A stretch of 64,000 nucleotides of DNA, taken from Pratylenchus scribneri. Taxonomy: Eukaryota; Nematoda; Chromadorea; Rhabditida; Pratylenchidae. The notes under the pieces were generated by a model that worked only from the letters and a program-made list of their open reading frames with translations, searched no databases and was not told the DNA's origin. The stretch is taken from positions 124,001 to 188,000 of the forward strand of contig JAQSEB010000142.1 in NCBI GenBank assembly GCA_030063045.1, read 5' to 3'. Every line of letters begins with the position of its first letter. The first letter of the stretch is position 1. A program made the position numbers and the translations under genes. Shown here one piece after another: positions 1 through 12,077 of this stretch.

Positions 1-49
1 TAATTATAATTTAAAAAGATTTTGTATAATTAATAATTAATTATTTAGA

Positions 50-264
50 ATGCCTTTTTGTTGCATTTAATCCACCTAATCTATATCGTCATTTCTTATG
101 GATGCGAATTATTCTTAAAGGGAAGCTCCATTCAATTATTGCCAAAAATTTCAATCAGCGTAAATTTTAATGTGGTCAAAGGAAATGAAAATGAGACAAT
201 AACAATTGGCAATGGCAAGAATGGAGAAATTGATACAAAAATGGTAGAAAATGCCCAGCAATAG
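50..264 (+). CDS. Last exon of a multi-pass membrane protein (tandem paralogue, 5' part off window)
   Basis: The exon follows a TTATTTAG acceptor and is open to a stop at 262-264. It reads NAFLLHLIHLIYIVISYG, a hydrophobic segment, then a polar tail containing VVKGNENE. It closely resembles the last exon of the complete gene at 1157-7122 (6901-7122), with the shared strings LLHLIHLIYI, ISYG, GSSIQ and VVKGNENE. It is therefore the 3' end of a tandem duplicate lying left of the window. An AATAAA at about 432 could be its polyadenylation signal. Function is not recognised. Confidence 0.75.
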
Positions 265-1156
265 AAGAAGAAATATTTTGCAATTCGAAGAATTAAAAAT
301 TGATAATGGATGAAATTCGTAAAATTTATTAGAAAATACAAATTTCATCATTTAATCATTTTCTTTTGCCTACCTAAATTTCAAACTTGAAATTTTTGCC
401 TATATTTAGAACTTTGTCATAAATTTTGCAAAATAAAATCAATTTGCTTATTTTATTTTACATATATATTTTTTAAAATATACTAGCGATGAGGTTGAAG
501 CTTGAAGGACACAATCGGGGAGGATGGATAAAATACAAGTACAAGCTACTACAAACCCAATAACAATGATGAATGAATGACAAATATAAAGAGCTAGATA
601 ACTAAACACTGATTAAAACTTTCCGGAAAAATTTTTATGGAAAATTTCCTTGAAAACATTATTAATAATTCAGTATGATTCATCAAATCAAAAGTGCTGG
701 AAGTGAAAAAAAAGAGAAAAAAATGGAAAGGGGATTAAAATAAACAAAAATTAATAATGGGGTAACAAATATAGTGCTCAAGGCAAAGATTAATGACCTT
801 TTAAATTTAGATTAATCAAAATTTATATATAAATTAAATTTAAATCTGGCAATTTCATCTCTTGTCCCTTCTAATAAATATTTTGATTATTTTTCCCATC
901 AAATGATTTTGAATGGAATAAAGGATGAAATGAATATTATTCATTCCATCTTATCAGTGAATTAGAAAGGAATTTTTGGATTGTTTATAAACTTCGTTCC
1001 CATTTATTTATTTGCCTTTCCATTTTCCATCCTAAATGTTCACCAATTACCAGCTAATGATAAAAATGAGGGCCCAATAAATTTCCCATTTTTCAATTTT
1101 TAATCACCAAAATAAATTTTTAATCATTAATATTAATTTTAGAAGCAAAATATACA
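265..1156. other. Intergenic spacer between tandem paralogues
   Basis: AT-rich 3' flank of the left-hand paralogue and 5' flank of the next gene. No coding exon, RNA gene or delimited repeat was seen. Confidence 0.5.
1137..1142 (+). promoter_or_regulatory. Possible trans-splice acceptor
   Basis: A TTTTAG lies 14 bases before the ATG at 1157. A 3' splice site this close to a start codon, without an upstream exon, is typical of spliced-leader addition in nematodes. Inference only. Confidence 0.35.
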
Positions 1157-4100
1157 ATGGCCATTTTGGATAATCCCATTTTTGATCATGAGAAGAGAAA
1201 GCCATTAATTACGCATGAAAATGAAATCGGCGATGTTGAAACACAAGGAATCATCGAGGATCCAGTGAAATCTTTCGGAATGGAATTTGCCAAAAAATGG
1301 CCATTTGGCACTTTCAAAATCATAAATTCGGTAATTTTAAACAAAAAAAATACAAATCCATAATATTACATTGATTTTCCTATTACTAATGGAAGGTATA
1401 ATAAACTTAATTCCGGAAAGAATTCTGATTTTCATTCCGGAAAGAATTCTGATTTTCATTCCGGAAAGAATTCTGATTTTCATTCCGGAAAAAATTCTGA
1501 TTTTCATTCCGGAAAGAATTCTGATTTTCATTCCGGAAAGAATTCTGATTTTCATTCCGGAAAGAATTCTGATTTTCATTCCCGAAATAATTCGGATTTA
1601 CATTCCGGAAAAATTCTGATTTTCATTCCGGAAAGAATTCTGATTTTCATTCCGGAAAGAATTCTGATTTTCATTCCGGAAAGAATTATGATTTTCATTC
1701 CGGAAAGAATTCTGATTTTCATTCCGGAAAGAATTCTGATTTTCATTCCGGAAAGAATTCTGATTTTCATTCCGGAAAGAATTCTGATTTTCATTCCGGA
1801 AAGAATTCTGATTTTCATTCCGGAAAGAATTTTGATTTTCATTCCGGAAAGAATTCTGATTTTCATTCCGGAAAGAATTCTGATTTTTTATTACTTAAAA
1901 AATTCTGGTTTTTTTTCCGCAAAATGTTCCATTTGTATTCATGAAGAATGATTTTATTAAGGAAAAATTAATTCGATAATTTAAAAAATTTGCTCAAAAT
2001 AATAATATTTATTCATAGTTTCTTTTGCTCGCCTTGGCATTATGTGCCGGCTTTAGTTATAATGCTAATTTGTCATGGTCCAATTTTCACAATGCTTTTG
2101 ATTTTCTCCATGATTTCAACAACGATGGAGCTTGGGGACTGAAAACTCGAACATTTTTCCAAAATTTTGTTGGATTTTTCTTGGTTTCTTTTCTTTCCAT
2201 GGTGGTTTATTGGGTTTTGCGCAGCTGGAAATTGGATGCTACTAAACATTCCCTCGGATGCATTGCCATTTGGGTGAGTTGAAGGAATTTATATTTGAAA
2301 ATGTTATTTTGAAAAGATGCCAATATGGCGCTTTTATTTTATTTTCAATTTAAAATACTGATCTTTAAATTGATACTAAAATTAACAAAATTGGTTGAGA
2401 AATTTATTATTAATCATATCATATCATAAATGACACCAAATATACTCCCCGGTCCCTGTTCTAATTCTAAATTTAGTTGTTTCTTTTCTAATTGTAATAA
2501 ACATAGACCTAACTTACTTATCCACATAGGACATTGTCTTTTCATCCATCACTCTTCTTGTATTCTTCATGGCTTTTGCTTCTTATGGGCTCATGGTCGC
2601 ATCCGAATGGAAATGGTTCTACCCAAAATTGACAAATTCATCCATAACTTTGGCCGAATTGACTGAATTCGAAGTAACTTCTAAGCGTTGGGAATATGAA
2701 GATGAAAATTATGCATGCATTGACGTGATTTGTCCAGAACAAGAGGAAATTGGTCGTTTGGGCCTTTTGGATGGGCGAGAGGATTTATTGGATGCTGAAA
2801 ATAAACCGTTGGATAAATGCCGTGATTGCCAGGATTGTACCACCAGCGGATATAGGTAGGAAATGTGGTGAGGATGATCGAATATTTGTGCCATTTATAG
2901 CTCAGAGAGGCCATTGCCTATCTGGGAAGGCAATATTATTATTTGTAGGCAATTTTATGATTTCAAATGTTAAAATTAAAATATTTGTATTTGAATGTAA
3001 TGGACAAGAATTGATTTGAATCTTTAGAGGAAAAGTAGCTTTTCTTTAAAATTTTTCAAAAAATTAGTTCAGCCACTTTTTAGAGGGTATTTAAGGCTTT
3101 CGATTGGTATATCAATTTCGTGAACTGATTGCTTCCTTATTGAGCTATGGCCAAAAGAATGGTCCAAATACTCAATCAGCAGTTACTCATTATTTCAGCT
3201 TGTTGCCGCTTATAATAAATTCATCCAAGGAATGAACCAATTTTGATGATTTTATAATCGAATTAAAGAGCAGACTTTTGGCTATCAAAATGATATTAAT
3301 TTTAATTAAATTGATTCAAAATTGATGGAATTATCACCAAAAAAAAACATTTAATATGACCTTTATTATGGATTCGCAAAATTGTCAATGATTTTTTGGG
3401 CAAAACTTTATTTAACCTTTTAAATTTAATTTAATAAAATTAATATTCATTTGATAGCCAAAAGTCTGCTTTTTAATTCAATATCAAAAATCATTGGTTC
3501 CGTTTTTGATGGGTTATAGTAAACGGTGCCAGGTTGGACTGTTCTGTAGCAAAAAAAGGTTAAAAAGAAAATAAATCCCATATATATTTTGCAGTGTTTG
3601 CGTTCAGCCTCGACATTTTGATGCAGAACGGCGTCGATTACGGATGAAGGCCATTGTGAATGTGCCCATTCAGGTCCAAATATTCTGATGGGAATGGATG
3701 CCAAAAATGCCAGTGAATATCATCAACAAGAGCATCGACCAAAACATATGAATGTGAAATGCAAACTTTTGGCCGGTGGCAATGTTCCTCCACCTAAAGT
3801 TGAACCTGAAATGGATTTGGGCGATGGCATTTTCCGCATTTGCTACGCATCAGCCCTTCGGAAATTGCCAACGCCAAATGCAAGAAATGAAAAAGGCTCA
3901 GCAGAGGAAGGAATGCAGGGACATCCCGTTTTGGTGACCGTTTCACAATTTTGGTTGACCGATTATTGGCAAACATTGAGACCAAGCCACCTGCATTTAT
4001 TCTATACATTCCCAGTGTCAAGGAGGGACATGTGCGAAGGAAAAGCCTTTATGCCAACTGCCCAGGAATTGATGTGGTTTAATGCGGGCAAGGTTGTGGT

Positions 4101-7100
4101 GTATAGATGGGAAATGAGTTGTAACTCATTTTGGGAACGTAACTATTAGGGATGAAACGGTTTTAGTGTTAAAGTGTGTGCCGAAATTTGATCTCGAATT
4201 TTGTGGCCCTTACTAAAAACAATAAAAAATAAAAATTTAGGACAGAAAATTAAGATTTTAAGGAGTCGAAGGATGGATATAAGGATGGTGATGTATTTGG
4301 GCATCAAATATCGTTATTAATAATGGACACAAAATTCCAATACAAAAAATTTCGATTAACGGTGTCAAGTGTGATGATAAAGCCGCTGACTAATTTAATA
4401 AAGCATTTTTATTGGAGAGTACAAAACTGACTTAAAATGATATCGATTGCATTGGAAAATGCTGGATATTTATCAATGTTATTGCCAAAAAAAACCACCA
4501 TTGATTGTTTTTTATGGCCATAATTCGATAAAATGTTCCAACATTGGCTAATGCTTTTGATATCATTTTTTTGTTAATTTTATGGCTTATAAAATGCCGT
4601 GTAAATTAGAAATAACTTTATCTTGACTTTAGTTTGTTCAAATTCTCAGAGAATGAAATGAATGGAATTGAATAATTTGATTCTTTTTTATTCAGACCAG
4701 GGATCAAATCAACCATTTGGGTGTGCCTTATATGTGCAAAGCAAGTTTGAACATTGCGATGAGCGGATTGAAACAAGAAGTCCATGCGGAAAACAATGCG
4801 GAAAAGGAAAAGCGGAAACAGCAAGAAGGAATTGAAGACGAGGAGGAGGATGTATGGAGGATATAATAATTAGGGGTTTATTAAAAGCTAAATAGTCTTT
4901 GTGTTTTAGTACGGTTAATTGAAAAATGCTCTTAAAGGATTAGATGAATAAGCTTCAGACTTGAGATTTAGTGTATGGTTGTGTATGTAGAATGTGGATA
5001 TTATAACAGAGGAATAATGATTGGCATAGATTAATTAAAAATTGAAGTAATATTTTAAAATTAAACTTTTAATAAATTAAGCATTAGAATAATCGGCTCA
5101 TTTGGATGTAGCCATTTTAAATGAGTTCTTTATAAGATGACCATATTTATTCAAATTATATCAAATATTCACTTAGTATGATGACTATAATGGAGCGGAT
5201 CCGAATTTTCCACCGGAAGTCCACTTTGAACGGGACGTGTTCTTTGGTGCAGAAAAAGTTCGATTCTATTATGAGCTGAAAGTGCAAAGAGAAAATTTGC
5301 TAAAAATGGAACCAGGCAAGGAAATTGAATTTTAATATAAAAACATTTAAGCCATTAAGGAGGCAAATTGAAATTTCAATCAAGCCTAACCAATATTATT
5401 TCGGACACATTGGATTTTGATTTGGAACCAGAAATTTATGGGAATGGGCGGAATGCGAGCCGAATTGATCGAGTCAATATTGAACACAAAATTGAGGATA
5501 AAATGGATTTGACAAAAGGTTGGTTAAAGGATGAATTGGAGAATATTTATTTTTTTTTTATTCAAATACAAATTTATAGAATTATATATTGAAAGAAAGG
5601 AAATTTTCCACTCTATAAAACTATACAAAAATCAAAAAAAAGTTTTAGAAAGAATGGAATCAAGGAAAAAGAATATAATAAATCGAATGGCAATGGATTC
5701 CTCAATTTTGGTCAGTCAGACATAAATAATATTTAAAATGTTTTAATTTTATTGTTCACCAATAAATTTTTAAGAATGATTAAAATTATTATTTATTTTT
5801 ATAACTCGATTTTCATTCCGGAAAGAATTCTGATTTTCATTCCGGAAAGAATTCTGATTTTTATTCCGGAAAGAATTCTGATTTTCATTCCGGAAAGAAT
5901 TCTGATTTTCATTCCGGAAAGAATTCTGATTTTCATTCCGGAAAGAATTCTGATTTTCATTCCGGAAAGAATTCTGATTTTCATTCCGGAAAGATTTCTG
6001 ATTTTCATTCCGGAAAGAATTCTGATTTTCATTCCGGAAAGAATTCTGATTTTCATTCCGGAAAGATTTCTGATTTTCATTCCGGAAAGAATTCTGATTT
6101 TCATTCCAGAAAGAATTCTGATTTTCATTCCGGAAAGATTTCTGATTTTCATTCCGGAAAGAATTCTGATTTTCATTCCGAAAAGAATTCTAATTTTCAT
6201 TCCGGAAAGAATTCTGATTTTCATTCCGGAAAGAATTATGATTTTCATTCCGGAAAGAATTCTGATTTTTATTCCGGAAAAAATTTTGATTTTAATTATA
6301 AAAAATTTATTTTCATTCCAGGTTTTATTGGCCATTTTAATTCCATTAAACATGTTTTTCATTATTCGAATTTATAAGCTGATTAAACGATCAAATTTAT
6401 GGTTGAATTTGAGCGAATATTCACAATTTTACAAGGAAACCAACGAAATTTACAAAAAATATGCTAGTTTTTGGCCAAATGGATTGTTCAACTTTCTTTT
6501 TTGGGTATTTATATAAATTAACTTTTTAATTTAAAAATTCCCTCTAATTAAGTCTATTCCAATTTTCACTTTAATTTTGAACAATGGTCGATCATACGGA
6601 TATAATCCTTTTCTTTTCCCCTTCGCCATGGCCATGTTTTTCCATTGGCTTTATTTCATTCGCCGGACTCGATTCCGAAGTTTGGGTGATTTGGAAGCAA
6701 GCAAATCGGTGGAAAATATTGGAAAATTCCGACCTTTGCTTAAATTTGTGAGCGATTTATTTTTACAATTTCATTTAAATGTCAAATTTTAGGACATTTT
6801 TATGTCATTTGTTGCCATCGTATTTTACAACTTTTTTAATGGCTATTATGCTCTCAATGTAAAAAAATATTTTTTATTTAAATAATAATTTCATATTTAG
6901 TGTGTCTTTTTACTTCATCTAATCCATTTGATCTATATCTTCATTTCGTATGGAACCGTATTGTTCAATGGGAGTTCCATTCAATTCAAATTGCCTCAAA
7001 TTTCAATCAACGTGAATGTCATTGTGGTCAAAGGGAATGAAAATGAGGCAAAAGCAATTGGAAGGAATGGAGAAAATGATGGTGCTAAAATGGCAGAAAA

Positions 7101-7122
7101 TATTCAACTAGAAGAGAAATAA
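1157..7122 (+). CDS. Multi-pass membrane protein, about 800 aa, 12 exons, family not recognised
   Basis: Exons 1157-1330, 2019-2273, 2530-2855, 3627-4092, 4696-4851, 5177-5315, 5360-5518, 5649-5710, 6322-6504, 6553-6747, 6793-6858 and 6901-7122 join with matching phases to 801 codons including the stop. Residues 59-155 hold two hydrophobic segments (FLLLALALCAGF; VGFFLVSFLSMVVYWVL) and a third follows (SSITLLVFFMAFASYGL). Next come a cysteine cluster (CRDCQDC, then CEC), a long polar middle region, and four or five C-terminal membrane segments starting VLLAILIPLNMFFII. The exon 4 acceptor was set at 3627 because the nearer one at 3595 meets an in-frame TGA. Intron 6 (5316-5359) is GC-AG. Introns 1 and 8 hold 24-bp satellite arrays and intron 3 a foldback element. 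A tandem copy lies to the left. No function is assigned. Confidence 0.8.
1410..1886. repeat. 24-bp satellite array 1 (intron 1 of the membrane protein gene)
   Basis: About 20 units, each with GAATTCTGATTTTC and ATTCCGGAAA. One degenerate stretch near 1576-1615 breaks the register. The array lies between exons 1157-1330 and 2019-2273. Confidence 0.97.
3205..3530. mobile_element. Foldback (inverted-repeat) element in intron 3
   Basis: The region around 3205-3297 (containing GAGCAGACTTTTGGCTATC) is repeated as its imperfect reverse complement around 3425-3530 (GATAGCCAAAAGTCTGC). Arms are roughly 90-100 bp with a loop of about 130 bp. The right arm ends before exon 4. Terminal duplications could not be fixed. 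Confidence 0.6.
4440..4600. mobile_element. Diverged foldback repeat in intron 4
   Basis: TGATATCGATTGCATTGG near the left end is mirrored by CCAACATTGGC...TTTTGATATCA near the right. The centre (TATGGCCATAATTCGATA) resembles the foldback at 38265-38610, so both may belong to one dispersed family. Confidence 0.4.
5810..6291. repeat. 24-bp satellite array 2 (intron 8 of the membrane protein gene)
   Basis: About 20 head-to-tail units in the same orientation as array 1. It fills most of the intron between 5710 and 6322 and ends 30 bases before the acceptor. Confidence 0.97.
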
Positions 7123-7927
7123 CGTCTTCAAATTTGAAGAAAAATTGATGAAAAGAAAATATAAAATGCAATGGAATTTACAGCAAATTTCTGAAATTAT
7201 TAAAAATTAATTTTAATTTTTACATATCAAAAAATAAGAACATGAAATTTCTTGCTTGATTTAGAATTTTGCCATAAATTTGTGATAAAAAATCAATTTA
7301 TTATATTTTAAATTCATGAATCAAGCCAAACCTCAAAAAAACTGAAAAAAATCCCGAAAATGGCAATTAATGAATGTCAAAGTGAAGGTCCTACAAAACT
7401 TTAAACATTAATTAAAACTTTACCAGAAATATTTTTATAGAAAATTTCTAGAATATTTTTACTATCTTGTGTCATTATTTTTTCCTTTAGGTATTTTTCT
7501 TTAGTTATTTTAGCCGACAAATTTATGGAATTAATTTGTGGCTATAAAAAGTAGGCCAGAAGCCAGAATATTGATTGCTTCGCTTGGTTGCATAAGAACA
7601 AAGAGAAAAATCCTCTTAATAATAAAAGCACATGAGAATGAGAAGAAGGAAAATAATGACAGTAAAGCCTAATTATTCCCCCACTTTTTTGTCTATGCCT
7701 CATGACTTTGACGTTATTTCCTCTGCTGCTGCCGGCTGGATAAAAAGCGGATAAAAATGAGAATGAGTTGGAAATGGAATGGGATGAATGGGAATGAGGA
7801 GAAAAGAATGTGCTTTGGGGGATTTCCGCCACAGCCACTGCTGCCATTAGTCTCGACGATAATCAATTTTTATAATTATTCGGCCAAAGCTTAAAGCCAA
7901 ATAAGTTTTATTTATTTGCTTTTACGA
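7123..7927. other. Intergenic spacer
   Basis: 3' flank of the membrane protein gene and promoter side of the next gene. An antisense open stretch at 7542-7847 is low-complexity (Ser/His/Phe) and is not supported as a gene. No repeat array. Confidence 0.5.
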
Positions 7928-9944
7928 ATGGAAGTGGAAGAATTGGCACCTGCGGCCTATGAAGTGGAAAAACAACATAGGATATTCGTTTTAGGGCTAT
8001 GTTTGTTGTTTGGATGGGTGGCTGTGATTGCACTGTTTTGCGCATATCCTCAGGTTTTTTTAAATTGTCATTATTTAATAATAAAAATCGTCTTAAATTT
8101 TGTTTAGTATTGACAGTTTTTAGGCTAAAAGCGGATAAAAATTTGAGAGTTCTCCTAAATCTAGAAAATTCAGTATGAATAAGAGTTAATAAAAAAAACT
8201 TATCCGATTAATTTTCTCGGAATAATTTAAAATATTGTAAAGATAAATTGGTAACTAGAACGAGCTCTAGTATAAAAAAATTATAGATTGAATAAATTTA
8301 TCAATAATTTATCATTTTGCAGCTTTTTCGCAATTTTATATTTCGTTATATTTGTTGTTTTTTTGGAGAACATCAAAGGAATCGAGGATTTAACGAAGAA
8401 GTGTACCGAGCTAAAGAACGGATGAGATCTGCGAGCAGATCATTCATTAATGTTTCAATGGCCGCAAATCCTTCGGCTATTCTGCTTAAGCAGGTTAAAC
8501 TTTAATTCAAATAAAAAAGAACTAAATCTCTTCGGCAAAGAAAAAGATAACTCTTTCCGGAATGAAAATCAGAATTCTTTCCGGAATGAAAATCAGAATT
8601 CTTTCCGGAATGAAAATCAGAATTCTTTCCGGAATGAAAATCAAAATTCTTTCCGGAATGAAAATCAGAATTCTTTCCGGAATGAAAATCAGAATTCTTT
8701 CCGGAATGAAAATCAGAATTTTTCCGGAATAAAAATCAGAATTTTTTTCCGGAATCGGAATCAAATCCTTTATAGAAATTTGAATTCATAGAAAATCAAA
8801 AATATTTTCTAATTTAAAAAATTTTGAAGCCATTCAAGTTGTTATTTTTTAGAGTCCGGGCCCGGGCCGGGTTTTGCCGGGCCCGGTGCCCGGACCCGGC
8901 TTTTTTTGGGAAAAACCCGGGTTTTGCCGGGTTCCGGGTTTTGGCCGGGCCCGGATCCGGGCCCGGTCCGGAAAAATTTTGGAAATAAAACCCGGCAACG
9001 GGCCCGTCGAATTTGGACCGGGCCCGGCCGGGCCTGGACCCGGCAGATTTTGGCCGGGTTTTTAAGAAATTATTATTGTTTTGTATTTAAATGTTTCAAT
9101 AAAAAGAACTAAGAAGTACATCAAGTACCAACTTTATATTTTATTTTACAGTATTTTTATTTTATTAATACACATCGGCCCAAAATCGAAGGGCCTTATC
9201 AAAATGAATTCACTTTGCTCAGTTGGTAAATGCTTTCCTCAAAATTTTGGAGGAAAAGTTCGAATCCCACCACTGTCCAATCATTTAAATTACTGGCTTT
9301 TCAGTCAAAACTGAATTTATTATTAATCCAATAGATTGTAAAAAGTCTCAATATTTTTTGACATTTTTATTAATTTTAAAATTAATCGAATTTTTATGTC
9401 GGACCCATAGGGGGGACCCTTTACTTTTTTTCTGAATTTTTTTTTCCATCTTATTGTGTTGATCAATAGCTTATTCGACGCGCAATATTCGATTTAGTAC
9501 ATAAAATTTGTAAATTTTTTCAATTTTCCCTCTTTTAAATTGATTTTTAGGCTTTTTTAAAAATTGACAGCCCGGCCCGGAACCCGGCACTTTTTACCGG
9601 GTTTTGCCGGGCCCGGACACCGGGCCCGGCCCGGCAAAATTTTGAAAACAAAACCCGGAACCGGGCCCGGCAAATCAGAAATTCCGGACTCTATTATTTT
9701 TTAACTTTTCAGCAACAAGTCGGTTTCTATGATGATTTTTCTGAAAGGAATGCAGACAATAGCAGAAATCAACAATTCGATAGCCCTATAGTGCTTAATA
9801 TTCCTGAACCAATTTATGAGGTTAAAAATTCAAAATAAAAGAAAATTTTAATAAAAAATATAATTATTATAGATTACTGATGAAATGGACAATGGAGATG
9901 AACATTGCCTTCAAAATAATAAAAATGATCTATCGAAAAAATGA
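7928..9944 (+). CDS. Small single-pass membrane protein, 158 aa, 4 exons
   Basis: Exons 7928-8053, 8323-8493, 9713-9820 and 9873-9944 join in phase to 477 bases. The start MEVEELAPAAYEVEKQHR is followed by one hydrophobic helix (IFVLGLCLLFGWVAVIALF). The rest is polar, with a Cys pair (YICCFF), an Arg-rich stretch (AKERMRSASRS) and an acidic C-terminal tail (ITDEMDNGDEH). A signal-anchor topology is inferred; the family is not recognised. Intron 2 carries a 24-bp array and an inserted 844-bp DNA element that ends 19 bases before exon 3. AATAAA at 9996 is a likely polyadenylation signal. Exons 3 and 4 are duplicated at 11845-12077. Confidence 0.7.
8552..8756. repeat. 24-bp satellite array 3 (inverted relative to arrays 1 and 2)
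   Basis: About eight units reading GAAAATCAGAATTC...TTTCCGGAAT on the + strand, in intron 2 of the small membrane protein gene. The last two units are degenerate. Confidence 0.95.
8842..9701. mobile_element. Non-autonomous hAT-like element with GC-rich ends (844 bp) plus 8-bp target duplication
   Basis: Perfect 10-bp terminal inverted repeats TAGAGTCCGG (8850-8859) and CCGGACTCTA (9684-9693) are flanked by the direct repeat TTATTTTT at 8842-8849 and 9694-9701. Both subterminal regions are rich in CCCGG/CCGGG, in strong contrast to the AT-rich surroundings. No transposase reading frame is present. An 8-bp duplication and a TA(G)-starting terminus fit the hAT superfamily. The duplicated copy of this locus near 11830 lacks the element. 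Confidence 0.85.
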
Positions 9945-11227
9945 TTTATTTTTATAAATTGCTCAAATTTTATAAATAATCGATCTCTCTAATTCAATAA
10001 ATAAATTTATATTTATTTGCTTTCTAATAATTAGAAAAATATTTTTTTTTGATATCCAAATAATCAGTTGAGGTCGACTAATTAGAACTTAAAATTATAT
10101 AATTGTGGGAATTTGGAATTAATAATTTAATAAAAATTTAATGGGATAGGAGATAAATACGTAGGTTTTGAAGATATATTTGACGTTTTGACTCAAATTA
10201 ATTACTGGAAATAATTTAATTAGAAATTAAATTTTCCCATCAAAATACTAAACTTTATTGGTAAGTGCGAATAACAGTATATTTTTCCAAGAATATATTT
10301 AAAAAAATTTCCCACATATATTTTTTAAATTTAAGCTATTCTTCGAATTAAAATTTCTATTTTTGCATGATTCCTAAGGAAGTTTTTTGTCACTCGAGAA
10401 AAGCAGTCTATTTGGGACCTTCCCCTTTTTCGCAACTTAATAAGGAAACAATTTTGCTCTCAAATTAAAAAGAAATGGATAATTATTAGCTATAAAAATT
10501 TATTATTTAATTTTGTCAAATTATTTTTTTATACTTAAAAATCGAATATTTTTATTCATTTTTTGACCACCAATTATACAAAAAGCTCCAAAATTTTTTT
10601 ACCATTTTTTGATCACAGATCAAAATAAGTACTATTATAAATTTAGTTATAATTTATCTCATTCAATTGGAAAGTCACATCTTATCGAGTCGAGTGTACC
10701 TTTTTTCATTCACCATATTTAAAATTAATTTCAACAAAATTAATTACCCCATTCATATCAGCTTTTTACAAAATCAAATTAGCAATATTAGTTGGTAAAA
10801 TAAAGGCAATAGGGAAGTGCAGTAAATTAATGTGGTGGGCGAATACCACAAAATTCAATTATTAACTTCATTGAATTAATTCTTCCATACTCTGCCGGTT
10901 TTATTATTTGCCACAAATTTTCCTTTATTTTCACAAACAAATTTCTTGAGGCTAAATTTTGACAAATCTTTTCTTCATTTACTTACTATAAATTTCCCCT
11001 TTCCCTTTGCGTGTCTCCCTTGATTTTTTTTGGTTGCCTTGGAATTTGTTGTTTAATTTTCCAAGTTTCTAAGAATCGCGCGCTAATTATGCCATTTTTC
11101 TGTTCTCCCACCAAATTGTCTATACAATCTGAAAAATATAAAATTTGTGTTTTAATTTTTTAATTGGTTCCACCAATACCCAATTAATTTTTTATTCGGA
11201 ATTAATTTCCTAATATTTCCATCCTTT
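9945..11227. other. Noncoding spacer (duplicated at 12078-13339)
   Basis: AT-rich spacer between the tail of the small membrane protein gene and the receptor first exon. The last 320 bases are identical in both copies and probably contain the receptor promoter. No other exon was found. Confidence 0.5.
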
Positions 11228-11384
11228 ATGGAGATGGTACAATCCGGTTCGTGGTATTCCCTCTTCCAATATGCCCTCATTTTGTTCATCTCAATTGCCT
11301 CCGCCCTCATCATTTGTTTTGCCCTTCACCTTCTTTGGATGCTTAAAAAACAAAGAAATTTTGAATGTTCGCCATCTTTACTTG
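11228..11384 (+). CDS. Duplicate first exon of serpentine receptor 1 (alternative first exon or relic)
   Basis: The exon encodes 52 residues starting MEMVQSGSW and one hydrophobic helix (FQYALILFISIASALIICF). It is identical to the exon at 13340-13496, with the same GT donor and phase. It could therefore splice either into receptor exon 2 at 14399 or into nothing. The next downstream coding DNA is the duplicated tail of the small membrane protein gene, which is not a receptor exon. Confidence 0.6.
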
Positions 11385-11468
11385 GTCAGTTTAAAACATT
11401 TTATTTTATAGGATTTTAATTATTTTTTAGCATTCCCTAATTTTATTTGACAAATAGATGATTGAAAG

Positions 11469-11766
11469 AAAATCAGAATTCTTTCCGGAATGAAAATCAG
11501 AATTCTTACCGAAATGAAATCAGAATTCTTTCCGGAATGAAAATCAGAATTATTTCCGGAATGAAAATCAGAATTCATTCCGGAATGAAAATCAGAATTC
11601 TTTCCGGAATGAAAATCAGAATTCTTTCCGGAATGAAAATCAGAATTCTTTCCGGAATGAAAATCAGAATTCATTCCGGAATGAAAATCAGAATTCTTCC
11701 GGAATGAAAATCAGAATTCTTTCCGGAATGAAAATCAGAATTCTTTCCGGAATGAAAATCAGAAAT
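11469..11766. repeat. 24-bp satellite array 4
   Basis: About 12 units between the two halves of the tandem duplication. It contains a distinctive shortened unit (CTTACCGAAATGAAATCAG) at about 11505-11523 that recurs in array 5 near 14120. Confidence 0.95.
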
Positions 11767-11844
11767 ATTTTCTAACGTAAAAAAAATTTTAAAAGTAAAT
11801 TTGAAGTCATTCTTGTTGTTAATTTTTTAATTTTTCATAAGCAG

Positions 11845-12077
11845 GTCAGTTTCTATGACGATTTTTCTGAAAGGAATGCAGAAAATAGTAGCAGAAAACA
11901 ACAATTCAATAGCAGCCCCATAGTGCATAATATTCCTGAATCAATTTATGAGGTTAAAAATTCAAAATAAAAGAAAATTTTAATAAAAAAATATAATTAT
12001 TATAGATTACTGATGAAATGGACAATGGAGATGAACATTGCCTTCAAAATAATAAAAATTACCTACCGAAAAAATGA
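11845..12077 (+). pseudogene. Duplicated 3' exons of the small membrane protein gene
   Basis: Copies of exons 9713-9820 and 9873-9944. The first reads FYDDFSERNAENSSRK... up to SIYE and the second ITDEMDNGDEH... to a stop at 12075-12077. No 5' exons of that gene precede them; upstream lies the duplicate receptor exon and an array. The fragment is probably not expressed as a protein, though its frame is intact. Confidence 0.7.

Noticed and set aside
3595..3626. Upstream acceptor for exon 4 of the multi-pass membrane gene
   Set aside because: TTTTGCAG at 3594 looks strong, but the exon frame then meets TGA at 3619-3621. The acceptor at 3626 keeps phase with exon 3 and avoids the stop.
7542..7847. 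Minus-strand 101-codon frame starting MAAVAVAEIPQS
   Set aside because: Low-complexity Ser/His/Phe/Leu sequence in the promoter region of a plus-strand gene, with no domain.
9205..9275. tRNA-like string with GCTCAGTTGGTAA and GTTCGAATCCC
   Set aside because: A- and B-box-like parts are present, but the acceptor and T stems do not pair. It lies inside the hAT-like element. At most a tRNA-derived fragment.
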